A stretch of 64,000 bases of DNA, taken from positions 1,674,001-1,738,000 of the forward strand of contig CP048208.1 of the NCBI GenBank assembly GCA_020541205.1, written 5' to 3'. A program made the position numbers and the translations under genes. The stretch comes from Candidatus Hartigia pinicola (lineage in GTDB: Bacteria; Pseudomonadota; Gammaproteobacteria; Enterobacterales; Enterobacteriaceae). The stretch's first letter is position 1; each line of letters starts with the position of its first letter. Shown in pieces: positions 33,004 to 46,400 of the stretch. The notes beneath the pieces are model-generated. The model did no database searches. It saw only the letters and a list, made by a program, of their open reading frames with translations, and was not told the origin of the DNA.

Positions 33004-33777
33004 ATAAAGTATTTTTAATAAAATAAATGACATTTTAATAATTCTTTAATATAAAATAACTAAAGTAAAATAAAAGCAAAAAATATTCTATAGATATCAT
33101 TATTCAAGTAACTTTACGTAATACAAAATCTTTATTTTAATTATATCTAATATATTAAACAATCTAAACTCATTACATATGATGATTATTAATCTTTCTT
33201 CATAATTGAATCAATAAAGAGGATAACCTACAACATGACATGAAAAGTATATTGTACTTATATTTATTTAATATTTTCTGGATCTAATTTATGTAATTTT
33301 CATTCAATGAAACACACTTAAAAATTTTAAATATATTATATTTTAAAAAATATTTTAGAATGAAGATAAGTACATTATTATAAAATTCATGCAAACATTT
33401 TCAAACTCAGTATATTTTTTATTAAAATAATCTTTTATTTGAACACATGTCATTACTTCTGATAAAATTTTCCAAAAAATCAAAGTAATTACGCGTACAT
33501 AATATCTTTAATAATATTTTAATTAACACACAAATACAAACATTTCTACTTAGTGATAACGCTTTATATCTTTTCTATTGTTATCTATCAGTAATTATCT
33601 TGATTATTTTATTATAAAACAATAGCAAAGATAGTTCAGATACAACTAGAATTTATTTTTTATATCTTATAAATTATATTTATCATAAAAACTAATAAAC
33701 TAATAAACTATAGATAAGATAATATAAAATAAAAGATAGCATAAGTATAGAGAATGAACAAAGTCGTGTAATTTTAT

Positions 33778-33791
33778 TCGAGATATCTCGA
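33778..33791. other. 14-bp perfect palindrome
   Basis: TCGAGATATCTCGA is perfectly self-complementary and contains three G:C pairs per arm, more than expected in this spacer. It lies about 785 bases upstream of the sbcB start. It resembles an operator half-site pair, but no regulator can be assigned. Confidence 0.35.
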
Positions 33792-36627
33792 TTTACACTA
33801 AAAATTTTTGCTAAGTATGCAATAATTAATTTAATATTAAAGTTAGCTACAAAAATTATGGAAGACAATATTTAACTTTGTACGAAAAGTGTTCAAGGTA
33901 ATACAAGAAGTTATTTGCAATAACTAAATGCAGTGATTATTAATTCTTGTTGGAGATATCGTTATGATTAAATAAAACTATTATCTTCAAATATCTCTAT
34001 AAATTATTTTAGTAATAGAATATTAATTCTATACAATATTAGTACTAGTATCATATTGATTTAAATTTAATATATTCTATATCACTTTTACTAGTTGAAA
34101 ATGAATCATGCGCATTTAAAATTACATTGTTTTTTTGATAACAGCATAAACACTCATTTTATGAAAATGGTTGATATATCTACATAACTCAAATTTTTAT
34201 AATATATATAACCTTTATAATAAAAGGATATTTAAGAGCTCATAATAAGTAATGAAATTATGCAATGAAATTCTATTACTGCTTTCAAAAAATAATGATT
34301 AACATCGATTGTTATTCAGTGATGTTTTTTCATATAGAAAATAGTGTTTTAAAAAATTAATCTTCAAATAAACTGATTTGTATTATTACTATTTCTGATA
34401 AAATTGACGCAATCAAAAACATAGAGATAATCTCATTGACTTTAATAATACAATACTAATAACTTTATATAAACAATTATTCTTTTTAAAGAATTCTAAT
34501 GTAGATTTAAAATTATACTCAATATCATATAATATAAACATGTTTAATAGAATGCATGATTTTATAAAACATGTCAAACATATACAATAACTTATATAGT
34601 CAATTATGATCAAAAGTACTGTTACTATCGATAATAATATAGAATTTTGTCATAATATTAGTAATATTTGATTCAGCTACAACATTAGCATACCTTTAGA
34701 CTGCCTACTTAATTTTTAACATAGTTCAATATTAAGATAACTATTACCACATATTCGTTATCTCTGTACTACTCATCGCTAGATGTTACAATTCTTATAA
34801 ATTTTATTTTCAATACCCAGCGATGAACTAAAAATATATTATATTTAACCAGTACTTTGTACATAAAAAATGTTATAATTTTTTTGAACACTAATTAGAT
34901 AGATAAAAAATTGACACGTATAATTTTACCTTCATTTAATACATTACGCTGCTTGCAATACGATCATAACTCACTCCAATATAAATATTATTGATTCCTT
35001 AATTTTAACCTCAATGCTGCTGATTTTAATATTTTTTATATTTATATTGATATTTATTTATCTTATTCTTTATTATATTTTAATATAAAATATATCAATA
35101 ATCATATTAGTATCAATATACTACTAACTTTAAAATATAGTCTTACCTCATCAAACTTTAATAATTTTCAAGTTAGATGTTTATCATTAGCGAAATTTTT
35201 ACCGATGATTGTATAATAATGCTACTAATAATTTATCCATCTATTTATATAAAATAATATTTTGGTTACTATTATATTATGTCTCATATAATCTTGCTTG
35301 ATATACTATTTCAACTATTTAAATCGATTTTTAATTAGTAATTTTATAAAAATATCACTATATTCTTTAGTAAATCGCAAAATACCTTATCTAACTCTTA
35401 ATACACGTATTAACATAGTACTTAATTTATTTAAAGGTCTTATAATGCCCTCTAAATATTTATTCTCATTTTGTATATTACATAATATTGATCAAACGAA
35501 TGTCAACAATAACTATTGAGACGTTAATAAATATATAATAATCAATTTTTTATACTACTAGCAATATATTCTTAAAAACGTCAATTACTCTCAATAGCAC
35601 TTCCTGTGTGTATTTTAAATCAAACTGCATTTTCATAGTCATGTTATTACATTAAATTAACTTTCTTGAATCGTCAGTAAATTTCTTTAAATTATTCTGT
35701 AAAATCACTAAATCTAGTGAAATTATATCTTATATAACACGCAACGCATTATTTCCTTTATTTCTAGTTTTACTGAATATATGAAAATATATTAATAATA
35801 GTATTCAAAACAATCTCTCGGATCTGATTTAAATTAAACCAGGAAATAAATCTTTATCGATTTTCTAAAATCAGTATCTCAATAAAATTGATATCTTTTA
35901 ACATAACTATAGACTTATAACTTTTATGTTATAAAATAAAAAAATTTAAATCATTTCAGTCAACTAAATAAAGATATTTATATTATTTTATCTTAGCTCG
36001 CTTTTTATTATTAGAATTAAATATTAATGTTTCATATTCCTGTGAGAAATTAAAGTTTTAAAAAAACAAAAAAATAATACTAATCTAAACGTTTAACTTA
36101 CAGCAGACTTTACTTACAGAAGAATCTTTTTAACATTAATCAGACAAAAAAATTATAACAGATTCTGACAATAATATTAACAAGAAAACCTATAGTACTA
36201 TAACCTTATAAAAAAATAGTGCATTCAATAGATTAGTGCATTTCAAATAAAAAGACTATATCACTAAAATAATATCTTCTTGAAATTTAAAAAATGAATC
36301 TTAATAAACTTAAGTATTTTATACTTCAAATAAATAAGTCACATAAGCACTTATGAACAAGACTAAATAATATTATAGTTTAGCTAAAACTTTTGAGTCG
36401 ACATAATAAACAGCCTACAATTGTTTTACTAACACGCTAAAATTTACAATCTCAATGCATAGTTTAAATTGACTTTATTATGACCCATACAATGATAAAC
36501 TAAATCAATATTATTATAAATATCTACAGAAATTAAAAGTATTCATAAAAAACTAGTCTGATTCAGATAGTGATATGAAACGCTCTTTTCATTACTACGA
36601 AGACATAAATCATCATACTTAAATTCC

Positions 36628-36645
36628 TCACACACTTCACACACT
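36628..36645. repeat. Short tandem duplication, 9 bp x 2
   Basis: TCACACACT occurs twice in direct succession. It is richer in C than the surrounding DNA. No gene is adjacent. Confidence 0.8.
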
Positions 36646-38505
36646 TAAAACAAAAATATAATTTCTAATTAAACTATGTTAGTTAAAAATATTAAGTATC
36701 ATAGTTACTATAAAATATGTAAATATTTTGTTAATTTATAAAAAATGAAATACATTTAATTTTAACAATATTAAAAGTCAGTAGCAATATACTAAAAACT
36801 TATGTGTATGTATAAATAAAAATGATAGTTATTCAGAGAAAGATTAACGCTGAAACCTATGATTAAATTTCATCTATAAAGATAGAACTATAACAAAAAT
36901 GCTAAATACACTAATTACAATAGAAAAACTAAGTCTTAGATGGTGTTAAAAATATTTTCAAGTTATATTATTTTACACGTTTTCTGTTAAAATAATACAC
37001 AACTATAATAGTTACATGTATAAAATCGTTTGAACAAATCAAAGAATTGTTACCAATCAGTTGCAGATATACTACTAAAAATTAATCTATGAGAATATTC
37101 ATATACTATAATATAGTATAACAACAATGTTTATTGCAATATACTCCGAAATGATTTTGCATTAAAAATCTTCTATAAAACTATGTTAAGCTTCTGACAA
37201 TAAACACCGTCAGAAATAAAGATAAAGCTACTCAAACTAAATTTAAAGAATTCGGTTAATAAAATCCGAATTAACAATGTTCAGAATACCAACATTAATT
37301 TTTCTCTATTAGATAAATAACTCGTTAAAATAATCGATACTATTATTTACACCTACAATTCCAATTAAAATCTTTCCAACATTGAATAATGCATAAAACT
37401 AAATACTTAATAATCATAATTTTTCTATTCTCAATAAGAAGTAATATAACAAATAAACAATCAAATGAATACTTTTAATCTGAAATATTACTAATATACA
37501 TAAAACAAGTGTTAATAAATTTCAGTTATGTAGATTAAATATTTTAAATTATGTCTACAATATATTTATTGCAATTATTTAAATAAAAAACACAATCCAT
37601 TATATATTTTAATGTCTCTTTTAGGAGTATCATCGCTAAAATTACATTGACTGATCTGAAAAAATATTTCTGAATGTGGAAAAGGCAATTATAAATATTT
37701 AACTAATCAAATTTAAATCGTGAATACAATATTTGATTTATCTATTATATAAAAAAATACTCAATGAACGCTGATATTTTAGCCTATCGCATTAATGAAT
37801 TTAAAGTTATTTTTATCACGAATAATAGTTATTAATAAAATTAACAAGATCGTTGGATCTAATTTTTAGGTAATAATTAGAATTATTAACTGCTTAACAT
37901 TCAACTAAACTGCAATAATTTTGCATTTTTAACGTAAGAAACACATTAAGAAATGTCTACATCAGAAATTTATTGAAATCACAATTCTCTCACTAAAGAA
38001 ACGGAAGAGTGCGTACAAAAGCTTTTAATCATATTGAACTATTATAAAATATATTAAAATTAGACAGCTAAAATTTAAATATATTAAATCAATAAAAGTT
38101 CCGGTCATTACTTAATAAATTAAATTCATTAATATTTGCAACTAAACATTAGTATGACTAACTAATACCTGAGGTGAATTCATTGACTATTTTTTTAATA
38201 TACAGACAACAGAAGTATTCTCTCTTACTAATTATCTCATAAGTATCAACAAGCATATTACTTAAAAAATTTAAAATAAGATTATTTTTGCATTTGTTAG
38301 GTATGAGCTATCAAAAATACGAATTTATAATATATTGATGTTTTTCTAATTAAATAATATCAAAATAACTTACTATTACTTATTATATTAATTAAGTTTA
38401 TTGCTAAAACTCAGATTAAAATGGTCTAAAAATTTTCTATCCTGCAAGATTTTTGATCGGATCTAGATAACTAACACGTCATTAAATGATTTAAATTTAT
38501 ATGTC

Positions 38506-38535
38506 TAAAATAAAATAAAATAAAATAAAATAAAA
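38506..38535. repeat. 5-bp microsatellite, TAAAA x 6
   Basis: Six perfect tandem copies of TAAAA. A similar but shorter and less regular A/T repeat lies at about 58527-58563. These are typical slippage products in very A+T-rich spacer. Confidence 0.9.
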
Positions 38536-41493
38536 TTATAATAAAAAATATTAATAAAGAAATAAAACTAATCACATTTTTATTTTTACTAAACTTAAAG
38601 CGTTGAGTAATAATCTACTGTATTTAACTACAATATAGGAAAACATGCAAAAACTATGAAAGATTTCAGTATTTTTTTAAAAAATAAAAAGAACACAAAT
38701 GCTAAATTGATAGACTATAAATTAATATTCAAATCTTTGCATCATTCTTATAAATTTAGTATATTTTTTGACTAATTAAATACACATTAAATAATACAAT
38801 ACTTGTAAATATATTAAAAACCTAAAGTATATTATATATTGCTATTACAAAAATTTTAAATAGTATATAATATATGCTTATCTATAAATATTTTATATAT
38901 ATAATAGTTATATGCATAACGTTTTTATGTCTATACAATTATCTATCTTACTAATGAGTATATAATAATAACTATTTAAGTATTTACTACGATATGTAAT
39001 TGAATGCTAAAAATTTTAACTAAATTACAGACTCATCACTAGATATATTTATATTTTCACACTTTATTAATGAAGAGTAAAAATACAATCTTGATATTAT
39101 TACTCCTAGCATAGATCTCAACAACACACTTTCACAGCTATTCTAGTAAACGTTTTCTTTCTAACGTTTTCTATTTTTAAAATTTACAATCGTGATACGC
39201 AACAACTCTACTCAGAAGATCACTGAGATAATGCTTCTAATGATAAACACTTTAAAGAATATACAGTAAGTTCATAAAAAAACTAAATATACATTCAGTA
39301 CTTTTTAGTATAATGTTGTAACTATTTTAAGAAAACAGTAATGATCAGTTAAAATGATATCATTTTAAGAATTACATATAAAATTATAATATCTATAAAA
39401 AATTTTGAATAAACTTTATTACATCTATATTTATCTAACATAATATAAAATAGAGAAAAAATCATTTAATAACTTAAGTTGTTAACACTTCTCCTGCTAA
39501 ACTTATTGATTTTTAAATTTTTATATTGTGTGAAGGCAGAAAAGTACTCCTCTACTCGACTGATGCGTTTATTGTAAAAGTAAAATTATTAATACAGTAA
39601 CAAAACTGCAACCTCTTTGATGAAAATAAAATATTAACTTAATGTACTAAAGATACTAACTTATGCAATATTTTTTATAAAATAAAATTTATATTTTATC
39701 TACTTGAGATATCTGACAAGTGCATAAAAACATGTGAAGCAATAATTACTTTTTAGTGTCAAATATATAACTACACTCAAATATTCATTCTTTATATACT
39801 TTAAAAAAACTAAAAATCACCAGAAAGGCTAATGAGACTTTAGATCTTTCATGTCATGCTATTGTAATCGTTATTTTAGGTAATACTAATGATATAAAAT
39901 ATTTCTTACATTAACTGTTGCATTTGATATTAGACATTAAAAGTAATATTCTAGTCTATGAGTAATATTGATTATTATAAAATCTTTATAAAAATCATGA
40001 TTACATATAAAAATAATGACTTTAACACATTACTCAACATTGAGTAATACCATTATGTTCTTAGTGATTAATATTTCAGTATTATAATTTATATTAAATA
40101 TTTATCAAATGAGCGACTAAGTCATAAAAAATAATTATTGTATTTTTATAAATACTTTTACACACAAATTTAATATATTTTTACAAAATTTTTTTATCGT
40201 CAAAAATTATTATTAATTTATTTTAATCTTACTAACATTTCTAGAGCTATTTTCATTGTTCAATACTCTATTATACTTTAATATATTAACAAACAATCTA
40301 GTCACCGCCTATATATTAATATAATTTTATATAAAGAAACTAGTTTATTTAAATCTTATAAAACATATTAATCAGCTTTAATACTTTAAAATATACTAAA
40401 GGAAAATATATAGTGTATTTAGTTTTTCTATAGTAATATTTTAAAAGAAAAATATTAATACTAACTATACTTGAATTAAAGAAACTGTTTATTGTGTTAT
40501 ATTTTCTTAATTTGATAATAAATTTATTAACATGATTAATGATCATATCTTATCCTTAAGAGTAACATTACATCTCTTGATGTTACTAGAGCTTCCAGTA
40601 TTAATGTTATTTATTAGTCGTCATATTTCTACCTTGTCTATTAATTATAATATATTTTCTTCTTAATATTAAAATAAAAAATAATTAATAAAATTTATAA
40701 ATATATTAATTTATTAAAAGTGCTTTTATAAAGTAATATATTTTTAATTTCTAATATTTTTAATTTTATTATGCGAAAATAATTACTACTTTCTAACAGA
40801 ATGATAAGGCTTAAAGTAAAAATTTCTATATTAATAAAAAGTATAATAATAATTTTTACTATAAAACTTATTAATTTGATTGAATTAATAAGTTTTATCA
40901 TGATAAGATTTTCAATCTAATAACTATAATTTTCTCAATGTTAATCATTAGTACTTATCTTATTAGTTTAATTGTACAACATAATTTAATGGCATCTTTA
41001 TTCTGTTACCTCATTAAGTATATAATTAAAATCAATTTACTTAATACTTTTTGAGCATACGAATATTTATTATTTTAATGATAATCTTATGCTTGTTGTA
41101 TTTTCGTAACGATTCAATCAATAACATTGTAGTGCATAATTATTTATCCCAAGAACTAAAAAAACACATGCATAAAATTGAAGAATGAATTGAATACAAA
41201 TATTAAATGACATATTATATTTTAAATATTGAACATAATCAATAAAACATATTATTTCTATTATTAAATTAATAAATATGTTTAATAAACTTATAACATA
41301 TTAGTATTAAAAATATTAAGTACACTCATCATACTTTAAGTTATATATATGATATTTTAAACAAAATATTACACTTAACTATTGTAATTATAGCGTTATT
41401 TATTCTTACTGGAATTTTCTAAAAAATAACTACTCTTTATGCTGAATGTCAAATTCAGTTATTGAAATATATAAATCAATAAGTTATATACTT

Positions 41494-41517
41494 CTAATCA
41501 AAACCCTAATCAAAACC
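41494..41517. repeat. 12-bp tandem duplication
   Basis: CTAATCAAAACC at 41494-41505 is repeated exactly at 41506-41517. It lies in gene-free DNA and probably arose by recent slippage. Confidence 0.9.
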
Positions 41518-43184
41518 TGTGAAACATGGAAAACATAAATAAGAAATTTTTCAACAAGATCTTAGAACTTATACGTATCTTTTATTATAGCAATAAAATC
41601 CATCGTGAAATTCCTAATCATGAAACGATCTGAATAACCAAAATAAGTTTTCTTACTACATAACCGAAGTCATCACAGTAAGTTAGACTTTTCATAGAAA
41701 AACTTAAAGAAATTATTATGAATATATATAGTAATCACGATCATCGTATTAATAACTATGTTATAAAAATACAGAATACTCTAAAGAACATCGTGAAACA
41801 TCAAGTAAACTACAAGAAATAAGACATGTATCTAAAAAATACGTTAAGTAAATAATATTTAAATTACACAAACCTCAGTAAATTATAACTATCAGCTCTG
41901 ATTTTAATTCCACATTAAAATTAATATTAAAAATTTACCTAACAAATAATTTCTAACAACATCGCCTAAAGATAATATGACCCCATGTTTATCATTATTT
42001 ATAATCCGTAGATTTTTATAGTAATAATTTTACCTTATATATACAATAGGATTAATTACACTACCGAGTCTGTATAGAATTTCATTAATTTTTAGTATTA
42101 AAGAAAGAGCTGTTTATAAACTTTATAGAATTATATTATTTAATAAAGTTTTTAATTAATATCTCATACTGATTGTTAAAAAAATACCTTTATAAACTAC
42201 TTGATATCTTTGAATTAACATATGACATCATCAACATAATAACAGTTTCTTTATAATATTTAAACCATACAATAAAACTTTAATGAACTCACATTAACAT
42301 TGTAAGTAATAACATTATTCAGATAATAATTTAGTGTGAGATTTTATAATTTCTTAATAGATAAAATAGTATATTTTAAATATTATTCGTATCATGAGTA
42401 TCATAAAAAAATAATAAAGATTGGAAATTATAAAAACTGCTCAGACGCATGTTAGAAAAATTTTATTTATTCAAACTGTAATAAAATAAAAAAATCGCTC
42501 ATTATAACTAATAGGATTTTAATCCTAACTCACTATTACTAAAAAAATTGATAAACTCATAGAATAAGTAAGTAAATAATTACAAGTATTAAATACAATA
42601 CTTAATGCACACTGTTAATTTTCTTCTGAACTACAAACTAAAATGCATAATTGATATTCATCATATTCAGCTATATTATCAATTACAATATCCTTGATAA
42701 GGGCACTCTTTCTTTTAAAAAAAGCAAATAATTCAATATTTTCAATCTATCTGTTAAAATATAATACAAGCTACTCTTTATGCTTTAGTAAAAACTAGTT
42801 ATACAAATTGTATTCACTGATAGTATCATTTATCCTACTTCTTAAGTTAACTGTAGAAGGTAGTATTAAATGATACTTTAAGTAATTTATTTATCTGACA
42901 TACGCAATATTCGATCTAGTTAAATTAACCATCGCTATATGATGAAATTTTTTTAAAACAAGATCGATAGTCATTGGAAATATAAGTTCTCTCTAAAAAA
43001 GATCACTAACTAAATTTAACTAAAAATATATCAGCATAAAATATATCTGTCTATTTATAAACTTAAAACTTCAACCTACTAAGCGGCGAGTAATAACAAA
43101 GCTTATCAAATTAGTTTGTACACATTTATTGCATTACGTAGTAACTAATAAATAGATAACCATCAAACTCCTAACTTATCTCCT

Positions 43185-43431
43185 GTTAAATGACAAAACA
43201 TCTTTCTTAGAAAATGTCCTGTCATTTAACACTTGAAGGATTATATAATACAATAAAATTTATTATCTATCTTAAACGTAAGAAAGAGTATCCTGTTAAG
43301 ATAAACAGGTAAGATACTAGTATTTTTTAACAAGATACTAAATTTAGTATTATAAATCTTCACTACACCAGAAATAGTGAGAACACTGATCCTAGAAAGC
43401 AAATTCTATCATATTGATAAATAATAGAATG
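43185..43431. other. Cluster of five stem-loops, possible structured element
   Basis: The strongest hairpin pairs GTTAAATGACA (43185-43195) perfectly with TGTCATTTAAC (43220-43230). Inside it, ACAT/ATGT and TTTC/GAAA extend the stem to about 19 pairs with a small internal loop. It is followed by GTAT-CCTGTT/AACAGG-ATAC (43288-43317), the 16-bp palindrome ATACTAAA plus its complement (43335-43350), CACTA/TAGTG (43361-43379) and AGC-ATTCTAT/ATAGAAT-GCT (43398-43431). The word TCCTGTTAA recurs at 43182 and 43291. This could be a non-coding RNA, a relic of a mobile hairpin element, or a chance cluster. The weaker stems alone would not be notable in this DNA. Confidence 0.35.
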
Positions 43432-46400
43432 CTAAATAATGATAATACTTAAATTAAAAAACAGATACGATTGCTATATTAATTAACATAATCTAAATAC
43501 ATAAAACAGATAAGTACCTGCAATAAGATTACTAGTCAGCACTTTTATCATCTACCTAAAAAATACTACAAAAGTAAGGAGATATTAAAATGACTATTTT
43601 ACCACACTAAAAAACATCACAGTGTAATTATCAAAATTGCATTGTTTATGAGAAATGTAATTAATTACATTATATGTCTCAGGATCTTAACAAATAAAAC
43701 AACTATATCTCTAAGTGAACACTACTTGATGATATTTATTACTAGTCAAAATAAACGAAAAACAACTAACAAATAAACTTTTTACTTGCAAGTAAAGCAG
43801 CTTCTAGAAAGTATTGACGCAGAATAGAAAAGAAATTTACTTCTCAAGATAATAAATTATGTTAAATGTATATCCAAATACTAAGTTAAGTAAAATAATA
43901 CGAAAATTTCAATTAAACAAACACTTAGATAATATATTTAAAAACTAATTCATAGCACTACAAAGAAACGCGTCAAAATAAAAAAATTAACTACAGATAA
44001 GTATTTATCGAGCAGGTATAAACTGATTAATTCACTCTTATAATTATATATATTAATCATTATGTAGTCACTAAACTGATGCCACTTTTATTAAAAATAA
44101 CTAAAAAAAATTACGCGATAATAGTTAGAAATATAATATAGACTTTCATTATTAGGACCCATATTAATATAATGTTCTAGATATCAACACAACTTAAAAG
44201 CAAGTAAAATCCTCATAATTAATAATTTTAATACTCTTACGATTGTCAAAATGATTCTAAAATAGTAACTTATCACGTAACATTGTTAAAAAGATAGATA
44301 AAATATTAATAAATAGCTTAGTCAATATCCAGAACCAATAAAAATGTTAAGCGTTGCATTACTTAAGTAAATTTTTCATATTAATGCAGGTACACTACAA
44401 ATATTTGCAATATATTATATAATATCTATTTTAAGATTTTTTAAATCATCTCTACAAAAATATTTTACAAAAAACTAAATTAAGAAATTTATCAACATAA
44501 TTTTATTTACATATTGTTCTGCATATTTCATAAACTAGATTTGATAGAATTTATACTTGTTAAATCTAAATAGATGTTAACTTAACTATGCTTAATCTAA
44601 TCAAAAAAATAAATAAGAACATACCCTCTGTGAATTCAGAATGTAATTCATTAATTTCAACACAAGATCGAAAAACATATCTGACTATAGCGGTACTAAT
44701 AACTAGTAACGTTTTTTAATAATGCACAGAAATACTATTTATTTATTAAATGAGTAAAAACAATTTTCTGAATACCCATACGGAAAGCTATAATCATTAA
44801 AAAATAAAATAACATCAAAAGGTTAAAAGAAAAATTAAGCATCAAAAAAAAAGACAAATAACTATTGATGAATATGATTATTTATACTATTTATCTGAAA
44901 CTAGATCGTATATCAATTATCTTTTAAGCATGATAAAATAAATATGCTCAGAAACTGTTAATGATGTTAAATAGACAAAATCAAGAGATACAATAAAATA
45001 TTTTAAAAAATCAGAAGAAAATTATATACCTTTACCAAATACACGACATCCTCAAAATGAATGTTAATCCTACAGTCAACTAGGAACTAACTTATAAGTT
45101 TACTTTACTCGAGAGAGTTAATGATACTACCTAAAAGATAATCAATACTTAAACATACTAGTCGTGGGAATCCTTACCTCAAAAATGAATTAATCTTTTC
45201 GAAAGTACATTCTTCTTACCTATACCTACGTCTTGAAATGTATGCTACTAAGTAATGGCATAAATACTGTTTCTTCTCTGGTCAAATCAGTAGAGTATGC
45301 TTTTGAACACATCACTATATTCATGCTTAAATAAGCTACACTAATATAACGTATCTTTAGTTGCAGTATTAGAAAGAGAATGCTTCTAAATGAAAGTGAA
45401 TATCGCATTAAAGTACATGTCTGCCATTATCCTAGATAACATCTCATCAACAATATAAAAGATAAATAATCATTGTAATAAAGAAAACAATTACCTACAA
45501 TAATATTAATGCATAAATAGAAGACTACATTTAATATAGCTCAAAAACAAATATAAACAATTTTTCCAATTGCAAATATTTATAGCATCAATCTTAAAAA
45601 AATCTACCCTGCTATTGTTATTAAAATCATACAACAAATTTTATATCAATATTTTTAAATTCCTTGAGAATACTCCATACCTAATGTCATACTAGAGTAA
45701 TCACTAGTACACTATTACTCATTACTATTAGCTAATAAAAACAACTTTTCAGAGATTATTCTTGGTAAAATCTTTATAAAATCTAGACTTAATACCATGA
45801 TAATGTCACTAATAAAATATCACTAAATGAAATATTTTAAAAGCTCTTCAGAATATATTTTCAATGTTATTATTTTATATATCTTTTAAAAAAAATTGAT
45901 CTTATTGATATTAATAAAAATATTTTAATAAATTAAACGTAATTTCTCAGGGGCAATATATTCACATCATTAGACAGATGATGTATATGGAGAATTTTCT
46001 TTACTTTGATATATTTTTAAAAGTAATTTTCAATAAAATATTCTGATTAGAAGTTTCTTAAAAAAAATTTTAGAAAGAGTGAAGTATATTACTATTCTAA
46101 GCGTAAGACATAAACAGTCGGAAGTAAAACTAAATTTTCTGAAAAAAAATCTAACGACAATGCTGAGTTCAGTGTCTATCAGTAGCCCTTAAAATAAAAT
46201 AATATTTTTATTGTTAATAATACATAAAACTTTAAGAATACAAATAATGGTCATTAAAAATTTTATCATTCCAATAAAAAAGGTTGTGACATGAAACACA
46301 TATCACGATACACTTTTGAGATTATAATATGCAATTCTCATCATAATAAATGATGTTACGAATAAAAATTATCTTAATAAAGCTATTGTCATATATGAAA

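Noticed and set aside
40349-40901. Two hydrophobic minus-strand open frames of 65 and 68 residues
   Set aside because: They look like membrane proteins only because ATT/TTA/AAA-rich DNA encodes I, L and K. They show no family feature, and both lie in the lowest G+C spacer.
45226-45408. Minus-strand open frame of 60 residues in a slightly G+C-richer patch
   Set aside because: Its sequence has no recognisable domain, and neighbouring frames (44790-45110) also give short protein-like stretches broken by stops. A decayed gene is possible but cannot be shown.
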